Shown: positions 23,151 to 35,315 of the stretch, piece by piece
Position numbering within the stretch: position 1 is the first letter of the stretch
Layout of the letters: every line of letters begins with the position of its first letter
NCBI RefSeq assembly: GCF_000275845.1
Contig: NW_006766921.1
Coordinates: 160,120 to 224,119, forward strand
Source of the DNA: Dichomitus squalens LYAD-421 SS1
Lineage: Eukaryota; Basidiomycota; Agaricomycetes; Polyporales; Polyporaceae
Reading direction: 5' to 3'
Length of the DNA stretch: 64,000 bases
The notes under the pieces: model-generated
Database searches by the model: none
What the model was told of the DNA's origin: nothing
What the model saw: only the letters and a program-made list of their open reading frames with translations
Translations under genes and position numbers: made by a program

Positions 23151-26100
23151 ATGCGCCGCAAATACGCGCAACCGGCTCTTCCTACGCTTTACTTCAGAGA
23201 TGGCATCCTATCTGTCCCTGGATACACTTTCGAGAAGGTCCGTCTCCCGCCGCGTCCTGCGCACTCCTCCAAGCCGCTGACTGTCTCCTTCCGCGCATCC
23301 GCATCCGATCATAGGCTGTACCATGGGAGGACACGGGCAGCATGACCCTCCTCGCGGAGGGCACAAATCTGCAGGACGGCACCAGCGTCCTCGCCAAGAT
23401 TGTGCCCGCACACTCGAACGCGTCTATGCTGCTCGAGCGCGAGGCCCATATGTGAGTACTCCTTGCTATCACGCTCGGGGCTCCACTGGAGTACGGGGAT
23501 CGTCGCGTCGGATACCATGCAGCCCTGGCCTTCATTTGCAGCGCAAGAGCGCCCAATATCGCGATAGTTTGCTGACTATGTGCTACTTGTAGCCTCGAGA
23601 AAATGGCCGCCTATCCCGAGTCGTCAAGTACGACGTTACGAATGATCGACTTCTTCACGATACCCAAGACGAACGGAGACTGTGTTGTTCTCCTCCTCTT
23701 CCACCCCGGCCTCAACATCCTCGGCCGCTACTTCCCACCTGCGAAGGTGAACAGCCTGCTCCTCGGTGACATCTCACGCGCCCGCCCGGCGTCAACACAT
23801 CGCGATATCTACATGTCTGGAGTCGAGGAGCCATACATCATGGAAGAGATGGAGGCCATAGAGATCATGGACCTGGCGACGTTCCTGGAGTTTGCGATTC
23901 AGGCGACGCATTGTTTAGAGATGATGCACCGGCACGGGCTCATCCACCGAGAGGTGCGCGCCAACGCTTTTCACCTGAATCACCACAGCGGTTTGGTGCG
24001 GGTCGTCCATTTCGGAAACCGCGCAGTTTCGCTGGAGCAGTTTGGCGTGCCCTCGGAGTTCGTGCTGAAGGCGGATGCATTCGAGGAGGTGCAGAAGCTC
24101 AAGGTGAAGGAGGCACTGTGCTATTTTGCGCCGGAGCAGACGGGGAGTATGGAGAACCTGGCGGAGGACCACCGGACAGACTTGTACTCCCTTGGGATTA
24201 TGTTCTGGACATTGTTGGTAGGTCGGGGGACGATGCCCTTTGAGGGCGGGCCTTTGGAGCTGTTGCATGCAGTGGTGCAGAAGCGGCCGATGCCAGTCCA
24301 TGAAGTCCGCCGTGACATTCCGCAGGTCCTCGCGATGATCATCGAGAAGCTGCTGTCCAAATCGCCGGATGCACGGTATCAGAGTGCGTACGGGCTAAAG
24401 CAGGACCTCCTCGAGTGCCAGAGGCGGCTCCTCGCTGCGGTCGCCCTCTCCTCGGACGAGCCGGCGGAGCTCATCCCCTACTTCGACATCGCCATGCAGG
24501 ACCGGTGCTTGGAGTTCACGATGCCCAGCCCCCTGTTCGGCCGCGACAAGGAGCTCGAGACGATCCGGAACATCATCCGGCACACGTCCACGAGCTACTC
24601 GCGCCAGCTCGCGACCTCGCGCGGGTCGTTCGTCGTCAGCTCGAACGGCTCGACGGGCAGCCCCGAGGACCCGAGCGACTCGCAGTCGTCCAAGAGCGAG
24701 GCGTCCGGCCACATGAACATGTCCCCGGACTCGCCCCAGTCCAAGGTGTCGTCGATCGAGTTGCCGGGGGCGCCGGGGTCGGGCACGGTGACGTCTGGGT
24801 CGACGATCCCGACGAGCGACGGGCTGCGGAGGGTCGCGTTGGCGCCGTCCCAGGGACGGGCGAGGACGCATGCGGCCATCATTGTGGGTCCAGCTGGGTG
24901 AGTCGTGGTTGGCACTGGGGACCGCTGGGTGGGGACTGACCCGTGGGTTGTAGCGCCGGCAAGAGCTCGCTGATCTTGGCGCAGCAAGCGAAATGGAGAT
25001 GTGCGTCCGAATTTCTTCAGCCCCCGGCTGAGCGTCTAATGATGTCGTTTCTAGCACATGGGCTGTGGGGACAGGCCAAGTTCTCAGAAGTCGAGCCGGG
25101 TCCGTTCGCATCGCTGGTGAGTCTACTGAAGTCCGTGGTTGACATGCGCATGAAATGACCATGGTCTATACAGCTCGCGTGCCTGTCGCATGTCCTCAGG
25201 CAGCTCATCGTCTTCCACTCGGATCTTCACCGCTTCGTCACCGACCTCAAACGACGGCTAGGGCCGCAGATGCAGAACGTTCCCCTTTTGTACGAAGGCG
25301 CCCCCGAGCTGAAGACGATTTTCTCGCTCTTCAACATCTCGATCGAGCCCACGCAAGAGGCCTCGGAGGCGCACGAGCTTCCTGCTCGCTTCCAGTCGCT
25401 GGTTGAGACCGTGTTTTCGGTGCTTTCGGAGACGCGGCTGTTGGCGCTGTTCTTGGACGATCTGCATGAAGCCCCAGATTCGTGAGTAGCCGTGTGCCCT
25501 TGCACCTCGCCGTCTGACATGCGCCTTCAGCTCCCTGGAGCTCATCAGTGCTTTGGTGAACTCTCGGACAAGGCTGGTACGTGTTAATCTCTAAGAAGTC
25601 ATCGCTCACGCAGTGCTCACATAACCACAACAGTTGATCTTTGGCACCGTACGGTCGGACAAGCCGTGAGTTCATAGACCTGTGGATGGCCGTTCGCACT
25701 TGTTGAAAGTCTGTTCGCACAGAGAGAAGTTTGACCGGATCCGACACACCTTCTCCACGAAGTCGACTACCTGGATCAATCTGGAGCCCCTAGGTTATCC
25801 CGCTGTATCTACACTCATCGCTCGCACACTACACCGATCAAAGGAAGACGTCTCCCATCTGGCACGCATTGTGCATTCCTCCTCCGAAGGCAACCCGTTC
25901 TCCGCCAGGAACATCCTTACCACACTGCATCGTCAGAGTCTGGTGCGTTTCCCACGCCGCTATTCGGTATTCTGCTCCTCGATTGACACGTGTGGTGCCG
26001 TTGTAGATATGGTATGACTGGGACAAGAACAACTGGCAGTAAGTGTCCCCACTAGCAGGCGTGCTGGAGGGTGCTGAGCACGGGGAACAGGTTCGACATT

Positions 26101-29100
26101 GGCAAGATCGAGAAGACGCTGTTCGACAAGAAGTTCAAGTCCGCTGCCCCAGGAGACCTGAACTTCCTGATCAGCCACCTGCGGGAGCTGCCAGAGGACG
26201 CGCGCAAGTTTGTCATCTGGGCGTCGTTCTTCGGACCAACGTGAGCGATCGGCGCCTGTGTGGATGGTTTGCGATCGAGGCTCATGCGATGTGGCGGCAG
26301 GTTCAAGGTGGCCGAGGTCGCGCTGCTCATGGACTGGGACGACTCGGGCGAGAGCAGCGGGAGCAGCACCGAGGACGAGCAGAGGGGCGACCTGTGGAAC
26401 GTGACGAAGGCGGTGAAGGAGATCAAGGAGAGGGAGAAGGAGACGAGCTCGACCCGGCGGTCCATCCGCGGCCTGCAGACCGCCATCACCGAGGGCTGGC
26501 TCATCCAGCGCGCCCGCGACATGTGCAGCTTCTCGCACGACCGGTACCGCCAGGCGGCGCAGGTCGAGGCGGAGGCGCAGTCGGAGGAGGTCATCGCGAA
26601 GATGTCGTTCAGGGTGTGTGCGGTAGTGTCTGGTGTGGTGTGCTGTGGCTGATCCTTGTCGTGTTGCGCTAGATCATTCTCATGATGTTGCACGATGCGA
26701 CACCGGATATTTATCGTATCACCGAGCATGCCAAGCGGTGAGTTTATCATCTTGTGCTTTAGTCTCCAGGACGAGGAGTTCATAATCCAATCCAGGTGTC
26801 TACCCCTGCTTCGGGAGTACTCTAAGCGTGACGAGCTTCTTGAGATGTCTATTGAAGCCGGAGACTCTGCCAGAGCGCGAGGCGCACATGAGGTTTGCAG
26901 TTTCACTTTGACTTGTGAACGATAGCTGATGATGAAGGTTCCCTAGCTTGCGCTCCAATCATACATGAACGCTCGTTCGCTCCTTGACGATGATCCGTGG
27001 AAGACTGATCCAGTACGAACAGCTTCTTTGTACATGCGTCTGGCGGAGTACGTGGTCCACCCTGATTCTCCAGACCTCCGAGGCTTATCACACACGATAG
27101 GCTCTACACCTGGAAGGCGGAGTTCACCTTGTCCGACAATTTTATACAGGAGTGCCTACAGCACTGCGAGCAGCCAGAGGAGAAGGCGCGGCTGCTCCGC
27201 CTCCGGTCACGTAATCACTGGATGCGGGGTAACTACACAGCGGCGTTGAATGACAACACGCTCGGTCTACACCTCCTGGGCGTCGAAGTGAACGCGGCTC
27301 CCACACGCCGAGAAGCCGACATCATGTTCGAGCAAGTGAAGAATGAGATTCTCGCGGTAGGGTTCGATGACATCCTCGCCATACCCCGCGCGCGCGACAG
27401 CCGCACGGATTTGGCTATAGCTCTACTCAACGACGCCGGTACGTCGGTCCAGCGCGCCCGATGTCTCCACGATTTGATGCGCGTCTTACGTAGGCACGAA
27501 CGCTTACTGGAGCAAGGGGGAAGGTTTCGCGGACATTATCGGACTGACGGTGAGTAGTATCCCGCCTACTGTGGCCGCCATCAATCGTTCTGACGGGCGA
27601 ATTTCCTTAGACAATTCAGCTCGCGTTGCGGTAAGCTTATCCACGTTTTAGACTGGATTGTGGAGCCTTATAGTGGGGGACAGGGCTGGGATGTGTCCGG
27701 GTACTGCCCTCGGCTTCTTTTGGGCCCTAGGAGGTGCGCCACGTCATCCCCACGATGTGCCCCCTTCAAGTCCTGATCAATCGTCGTTTACTCTTACTCT
27801 TAAGCCGCCGCAGAACGACGCGAGCTATTCCGATTCTCCGCCGACCTCGGCAAGCTGGCCTTGCGTATCGCGGACACTTACGGAACGAACTTCGAGAAGT
27901 GGTGAGTGAGCTCGGGCCGTACTTGTTCGGTTGCGCCACTTACTGAGCTTAAATGGGGTGCGGGTCGTAGCCGCGCTTTGCTCTTGTTCTCCATCATGGT
28001 CTCCGGCTTCGACAATGTGCATATCCGCGCGAACGTCCCGCGGCTGGAGCAAGCGATCAAATATGGCCAGAGCGCAGGCGATAGGATATACACGGGCTTC
28101 GCTACTGCACACCTCATCGTGACGAGGCTGTATATATGCGACCATCGTAAGTCCCACCAATCAGTACTTTCTTGCGGGCTGACCGTCCGGTAGTGAGCGA
28201 GCTCGTCATCGGGGCTGAAGAAGCGGTGTCCGACATCACATTGTGGACGCCTAGCGGCGACATGTCCATCCTGGCTCAGGGCACCTTGAATTGCATCCGC
28301 GCCATCGGCGGCTACACCGTCGCTGGTGCTCCGGAGACGGCGTTCGACACGGAGGGGTTCATCGAGGCTGAGTACCTGGTTCAATTGGAGTCCGTAGAGC
28401 AACTGCGAACCGCGATGAACTGGTACAACTCGTTCAAGCTCGTTGGCTTGTATTGCCTTGGTTTCGTCGAGGAAGCGGCAAAATTGGGATTCAACGTGTA
28501 CGAGACACGCGATACCAACCCGAAGTGAGTACCTGGTCTGCCTCTCATGTCTGGCCACCGGTGAACGTGCGCCTCTGATCGCAGCCATCGACATACCCGC
28601 TATTCCCTCTTTTTTCACTGTCTCGCGCTGATCGACTGCGTGCGGCGAGGAACGGTCACCCCGGAAGAACGCACTCGCTACATCAAGCAGATTGAGACCA
28701 ATCAGTCGTACATTCGGAAGTGGCTGTCGCCGAGCCCGGTTAACACGAGCACTTGGGTAGCCCTCGTCGATGCGGAGATGGCTTCGTTGACCAACAATCC
28801 CGACGCGTTCAAGTTATACGATGTTGCGGTCAAGCTTGCCGTGAACAACGATTGGTTGCTCGAGGGCGGGCTGGGACTGTTCCTGGTACGTAACATTCAC
28901 GTTCGATGTGGGGCGTGCATCTGACACCTAGTAAAGCAAGGGAGCCATTTCGTGCGATGTGGTGTGGAGGGTCTCGGAAGCGAGCTGCAGCGTCGCGGCA
29001 TCGCTAGGCAAGCTCAATGGGGGGCGAGGGGCCTCGTGTAAGCTTCCCGAATGCTATGGCCCGAGTTTTCTCATGTCTGACTTACGTATGCATGCAGCAC

Positions 29101-32100
29101 CTACCTCTCTTCACTCCTCGAGACGCGCGCTCAGCCTGTACCCCTCAAGCGACACATCTTTTCCGCAGATGTCGCCGTGCAGACGGACAGCGTCGTCATT
29201 TCTGCGCAGCCCACGCTACAAGGACCGTTCGAACGAACGAGTCTGGATGCCTCCGAGGAAGAGCAGATCTCCACGTTGACGGCAGCCGACCTCGCGTCCA
29301 TCCTCAAGTGGAGCAAGGAGATCTCGGGGGACATTAACCTTTCGATGGCTCTCCAGAGGTTGACCGAGATCGCCACCGAGATCTCCGTCAGCCAGAGCAC
29401 ATGTGTCGTCATTGCACGAGAGGCAGGAGACTACACGGTCGCCACCAGTATGAATCCTCCGGAAGCGTGCAAGGTCCACGAGAACCCGATGCCTATTCGT
29501 TCCATTTCCGATCCGCTGCGGAGAATGATCATTCAACATGGTGAGCCGCTAGTTTCGACTTTCCTCTCCCTCGACTGAGCCCTCTTGTTATCTGTAGCTT
29601 TGAACTCGAAGGAGCGGGTCTACTACGAAGACATCGCGTCTGAACCCCGCTTCGCTACGGAAGCGCAGCAAAGCCCCCACCGGTCTGTTATCTGCATCCC
29701 GATCTTCAGCAACCGTGGGCAGACGTTCGGCGTTGTCTATCTGGCTTCGAAATACGCCTTCGCTCCAAACGTCGTTACCATGTTGACCTTGCTCTGCCAA
29801 CAAGCGAGTGTAGGAATCTCGAACGCTCTGTTGTTCCGTTCAGTGCAGGCGGGGACGAAGGAAAACTTAAAGATGATCTCGGCTCAGAGGGACGCGCTTG
29901 AAGCAGCTAGGAAGAGCCGTGAGGATGCCCTCAAGGCCACGAAGGTATGTAGATGTGGATGGTGCCTATCGGGAACGTTGTGGTGCTAACACAGATCGCG
30001 TATCCAGATCAAGAGCAACTTCTTGGCTTCGATGAGCCACGAGTTGCGCACGCCCTTCAGTTCTTTCTACGGTTTGCTTGATATCCTCAGCGGTACCGAA
30101 CTCAATGCTGGTCAGCGGGAGATCGGTATGACTCAGCCGTCTCGTCATATGTGATCACAGGACTTATCTTTTACTCGTAGTTCAAACTGCCAAACAGTCT
30201 TGCGAGCTCTTGTTGAAGGTATGACAATCCTATTGTCTCGGCCAGGTCTGCGCTTAACTATTCCCAGATCATCGACTCCATCCTCGATTACAGCAAACTC
30301 GAGGCCGACGCCGTGAAGTTGGAATACTCTGGGTTCTCCGTTGAGAACTTGTTGGCGGATTGTATGGAGTTGCTCCTTCCTATGGCTGCCAAGAAACTCG
30401 ATCTGTCGTTCGACATCGAGCCCAGCGTTCCACCTTGTGGGTGCTAGCTCCTAAGTTTGGTGTATGCTCGTCTGATGTATGCTTCTGTGGTCCAGGGGTC
30501 AAAGCGGACTACGCGCGTATTCGTCAAGTGCTCATGAACCTGATCGGCAATGCCGTCAAGTTCACCGCGACTGGCTTCGTGCAAGTGGCGTGTTCGGTTG
30601 ACACTACGGCCCCGCGTACTGCCACAGACGTGTCTCTGAAGTTCTCAATACAGTAAGTTGTGCAGAAATCGCATTAATGATTCTCTAACGCATGGTCTGC
30701 AGGGATACCGGTATCGGCTTGGGTCCGAGGTGGGTCCCATGGGCGTTTGTGTAATGCGTATCTGCTCAACCTTCCTTACAGCGATGTCGACCAGCTGTTC
30801 GTCCCCTTCCAGCAGGCTGACAACTCGTCAACCCGACGCTTCGGCGGCACTGGCTTAGGCCTCTCTATTTCGCGACAACTGGTCAAGTTGATGGGAGGAG
30901 TGATCGGCGTCCAGTCTGAGCTCGGAGCCGGTTCAACGTTCTGGTTCACCATCCCAGTCAAGATCTTCGAGTCAGAAGAGTCGCGACAAATGCAGTCGGC
31001 GGTCGAGAAAACCGTCATGCACTTGCAGCCGCTGCGGCTGCTAGTGAGCTCTGCTTCCTCCGCGACACTCTCTATGCTACGAACAATGCTAGACGGCTTC
31101 GATGTCACCACCGTCGGATCTATTGATGAGGTCGAAAGGCGCTTACGCAATCCGGAGCTCGTCTCTCAGCAGCTGGACTTTATCCTCGTGGATGATCAGT
31201 CAGAAGTGCGCGCGGACAACCTCGCGCGGTTCGTACGGACACTGCCATACCAGACGATGCAAGAAACGAAGATCATCCACCTCTTCACTCCCACCACCGA
31301 TAACCTTGCAGGGGCCCCGATGCTCAGGAACGATATGGAGACTCCGCCTGGTATCGTGCGAATGACGAAGCCTCCGAGACAGTTCAAGCTCCTGCAGATG
31401 CTAGCAACTCTGAAGAACATCCTCGATAAGCTTCCGTTCAAACCTGTGGTCAATGCTTCCGAATTGCGCGAAGAGGAGGCTTTGGCGCAGCGGACGTTGT
31501 TCGGCAATGTGCTCGTGGCGGAAGGTACGTGTAGTCTGTCGTTATATGGCAGACTCGCTGACGATAAATATGCAGACAATCCTGTGGCACAAAAACTGCT
31601 GATGAAGCAGCTGGAGCGATATGAGCTCAATGTAGTCGCGACGTCCAATGGGGAAGAAGCGATTGCAGAATGGGAACGTCACGAGCCTGGGTACTTCAGC
31701 ATCGCGATGTTCGACCACCGTACGTACCCTTCACACCTACAGGGCTACGTTGTCTGACATCGTCTGGCTACAGACATGCCAATATGTGACGGCGTCGAAG
31801 CCTGTAAACGAATACGCGTACTCGAGGGGAAGCGCAAAGTACCTGTTTTATTGCCGAGTAAGCTTTCATCCGAATATACAACCCGCATGGCTGACGAGCT
31901 TCTCCAGTTGTTGCTTTGAGTGCGGACTGTCAAGAGTCGACGAAGCAGCTATGTCTGAGCTCAGGAATGAATGGCTTCTTGAGCAAACCGCTGAAGAAAA
32001 GTACGTCGGTTTCTGATTCATTGTTTCCGATTGCTCACATCGTGGGATAGCCGATTTGCTGTCGTTGCTCGGAATGTTTGACCCTTCGATTCCTATACAA

Positions 32101-32130
32101 CGACCCTCCCCACCACCTACACCGCCGTAA
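23151..32130 (+). CDS. Group X hybrid histidine kinase (Chk1 / Mak2-Mak3 type)
   Basis: 36 exons, 2301 residues: 23151..23237, 23315..23451, 23593..24897, 24954..25000, 25055..25116, 25174..25481, 25531..25576, 25634..25665, 25723..25942, 26007..26038, 26091..26240, 26301..26613, 26673..26737, 26796..26892, 26947..27047, 27101..27438, 27494..27549, 27620..27630, 27684..27733, 27805..27901, 27971..28146, 28194..28524, 28585..28885, 28937..29037, 29098..29540, 29598..29944, 30008..30125, 30181..30218, 30268..30436, 30496..30652, 30703..30729, 30782..31524, 31576..31719, 31774..31857, 31908..32000, 32051..32130. Order: kinase-like domain, where HRD is replaced by HRE (193-195) and DFG by HFG, so probably a pseudokinase; ATPase domain with Walker A GPAGAGKSS (K513) and LFLDD; long helical middle; GAF; HisKA with SHELRTP (H1762); ATPase boxes LIGNAVKF, DTGIGL and GGTGLGL; receiver with D2215 in FDHHMP. 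Such sensors relay phosphate through an HPt protein in stress, peroxide or cell-cycle signalling. Size matches Mak2/Mak3. The first intron has a weak donor, so the first exon is the least certain part. Confidence 0.93.
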
Positions 32131-32566
32131 TAGCCATCGTGTTCTCAACGGACTTTTTCTTTTTGATTTGCTATCCGTCCTACGCATTCTAATCATTCGC
32201 ATCTTCCTCGAGATCTGTACGCTATCGCACTTGCACTACTCTGCTAAGATATCCCTCAAGTTTGACGGATCCACCATCACACCCACTGTCCACGCATATG
32301 TTGTACTATTGGTCCATCTATACCGCACCGCTTGGATTCGTTATATTACTCGCATACCAACAAGACAGCTATGTAGCCATATATCCCCGACTGCTCTGCT
32401 CTCACGCATACACGTCAATCAGGCGCACGCCATCCAGTTGATTCTATCAATTCCCACATTCTGCGCCGCACGTCTCACTCGCTCTACATTATGACATAAT
32501 TGTGTCTTGATCCACTGTTAAAGCGGAGGTTCTCTTTAAGGTGTTGTCCAAACTATCTATATCTCC
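32131..32566. other. Convergent intergenic region
   Basis: Lies between the stop codons of the histidine kinase (plus) and the MFS transporter (minus). AT-richer than its surroundings, as expected for 3' UTRs. No further feature is seen. Confidence 0.55.
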
Positions 32567-34931
32567 TCATGCCGCTGTCATTCCATTGCGTTGTTCGCTC
32601 CATCTCCGGCGAGTGCGAAGATAGGTCGAAATGCTTCTCAGTGCTGTAGGGTCGCCGAAGAAGCATACTGTAATGAACGTGCAGATGACGACCAATCCCG
32701 CGTCAAAAAGGCAGATCGCCATCCATCCCCTTGGAACGTGATCATACAACTAACGATGGGAAGATGTGAGCTTGAATGCGCACGAAGGCCGTTACGTAAA
32801 CGTACTTGACCACCGATGACGGGCCCCACTATACACTGGCAGGATCAAGATGGGGTTCCAATAATTCTATGAACAGAAGCCACGAACCTGCGGAGCCTAC
32901 CCCGTACGCCATATTGAAGGCACCATAGACGTGGCCATCTGCGGCGATGTCCCGTGAGCTCATTTGGCGTGCACTGTATAGCGTCACCGAGACTCCGATC
33001 ACTCACATCCAACGCCTTCGAGACTTCGAGTGACAGCGGCCAGCTCCGCCGTGATTGGGGATACTAGAGCGGCTACGAAGAAGTCTACATGGTGGAGTAT
33101 ACGTCATAACGCGTAAACGAGCGGCGGCGAGGAATTGCTTGAGAAGCTATATGGAGCAGACGTACTGAGGAAGGCGAACATCGCGATAAAGTACGCGACG
33201 TTGCCCTTGAAGGCGATCAGGATCCAGAAAGGGAGGGAGCAGAGGAGGCAAATGAGAGTGCTCGTGACCGTCCCACTGTGATCGGCGTACCAACCAGCCA
33301 AGGGCGATGCTAGACAGTCCGGAGTGAGCCGTATGAGAGGAGGCCATAGAGCGGGAGACGCTCACATATAAACGACGGAACTACGGCTGCGATGTATATA
33401 AGACCGACCTTTGATACGCCAAAACTGTATGCGGAATGCAGATATAAGGGGAGTGCAGGCTCCTGACTTGTCATAACAACTCTGTGCCTTGCGCGTAAGG
33501 ACTTTCCCGGCCGAAAATGTGTTAGACGGCGGACGGACCCATATGCCAAAGTCAGCAACACTGGAGCCATTGCTCTCGACGACTTGATTAATGTGAGAAG
33601 TAAGCCCAGGATAGACAGTTGCGCTTGAAATTCGACATCGGTTGCAGCCGGAAGGGCTGCGCATACGCGGCTGGCAGCTTCAGCGACGACAGCGCCATTC
33701 TCGCTGACTGTTTGGGTTGGGACCTCAGATGTGCGCTCTTCGCTTTTGCGCGCCTCGGTCGTCGCTCCGTATGCGACTACGCGCTCCCGTGCGGCGTTAC
33801 TACTCTCGACCAAAGAGCCGAGCGAGGCGTCCCATTGAACTGCATCCTTACGCTCGATGATGAGCAGCCGCCATATGAACTCGATGCTCGTGACGATGAC
33901 TCCGAATATGAACGGCCCACGGAAGCCAAAGCGGTTGTCTAGGGCACCCGCGACTGGTGGACCGACCAGGAAGCTGAGCCAGAAGTCAACGAGGGTCCGT
34001 GACACCACAAAATCCCTGCGACGTTACCCAAGGGACATTCCTATCATGACGAATCCCAGTTGCTCTGACGTTGCAGCCTCGGGTCAGTTAAGAAAGGGCG
34101 CATATAGTGGAGGACGTGAACGCACTACCAACGACAGCTTCTGGGACCGTGTCGCAGCTGGGGCAACTTGTTAGTGGGGTCAGGTCAATGTGGCAAGCAA
34201 AGGGAAGTACCTACACAAGGGCCAGACCGACTACCCAGATCACGGACCCACTGATTCCTTGCAAGACTCGTGCGAGAGCCATGACCCAGTACGTCGGCGC
34301 TTCCATGAGCATGATTTGCGACCCGATGAGGGCGACGAGACCGCACAGCAGAGGTACCCTCCTGTTCTTGAACCGTTCTGAGAGGTAAGCAATGAAAGGG
34401 GTTGCTGTGGGAAAGCGTCAGAAACGAGAATGGCCATTCTGACGGATCACAGGTCCATAAGCTCACAAATGACTATAGCTGCGGACTGGTGAGAGCCTGT
34501 CAGCTGTTGGATCGAGCTGAGACTTGAATGGGATTCAACGTGCATAGGCAAACAACAGCCAGCCAACGAGACCGGATACGTCCGCATATCCGAGATCTTG
34601 GAGACGAAAAGGGAGTACTGGCACAATCATTGAATATACCAAGATATCAGTCGTTACTCCTGCAGCATATGTGGCGTCAGTCGTGGGGTGCGAGGGATAG
34701 GAGCGCTGCGCTGCAAACCTATTCCCACAGCTGCGTATCATCGAACGCAGGTTAGCCCAAGGTCATTTGTATATGTATGCAATCGGGCACAGTACCCAAA
34801 GTGATGAACCACATCGAGCTTCTCCAGTGCAGTGCCCATGGCGGTCGTTTTCTCGCGAGTTTTGCTCCCGTTGGTTTCGACGGTGCGCCTGTGGACGCGG
34901 AGCGGCTCGTGACACTATCGTTAGATGGCAT
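32567..34931 (-). CDS. MFS transporter (DHA1-like drug/amine antiporter family)
   Basis: Fourteen exons: 34931..34796, 34730..34719, 34659..34540, 34496..34467, 34404..34215, 34166..34129, 34064..34028, 33973..33539, 33481..33366, 33309..33166, 33084..33007, 32938..32888, 32828..32806 and 32749..32567, giving 530 residues. TM1 (TTDILVYSMIVPVLPFRLQ), TM2-3 (LVGWLLFAYA, ISTPFIAYLSERFKNRR), TM4 (YWVMALARVLQGISGSVIWV) and the C-terminal half (YGAFNMAYGVGSAVGPVIGG) fit the 12-TM DHA1 / vesicular amine-like subfamily. A charged loop of about 90 residues lies between TM6 and TM7. Substrate unknown; proton-coupled export of small molecules is typical. A 12-nt exon (34719-34730) joins TM1. The 30-nt exon 4 gives a junction (ARSHQSAAIVIST) slightly longer than relatives, so that junction is less certain. 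Divergent from the acetyl-CoA transporter gene. Confidence 0.87.
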
Positions 34932-35315
34932 GCCAACAAGTCTACGCTACGCCGTAGCGGTCTCCGTTGATGAAGACGGGGAAGTTGAGGTGAAGCCACG
35001 GATAAGTCGTGACCTCCCTCGTCGGTGGAAGCGGATGCTGTTAACCACGGCCTGTGTATCAGTCTGGAGAGCCTGCGCGCACGGGATGATGCTTGATGAG
35101 TAATGATTTTTGTGGGTCAAGAGCAGGGTGGCAGTGCACATGATGCCGAGTTTCCAGATGCGGCAACTGGACGATAGGAAGCACATAGACGCCGTGCGGT
35201 GATCGCGGAGGGGAGCGCGGAGAGGCGCATACGCATAGCCGAAATCGTGGAAGGTCGCGAAGAACCAGCTGAGCCATATTTGCCGACCTGCTGTGTCGCA
35301 CACACCTCTCGTTGC
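34932..35315. promoter_or_regulatory. Shared upstream region of two transporter genes
   Basis: Head-to-head spacer of 384 bp between the MFS transporter and the acetyl-CoA transporter. No recognisable binding site was found. Confidence 0.6.

Noticed and set aside
24395..25162. 255-codon antisense frame opposite the histidine kinase
   Set aside because: Composition mirrors the codon bias of the sense strand; no motif.
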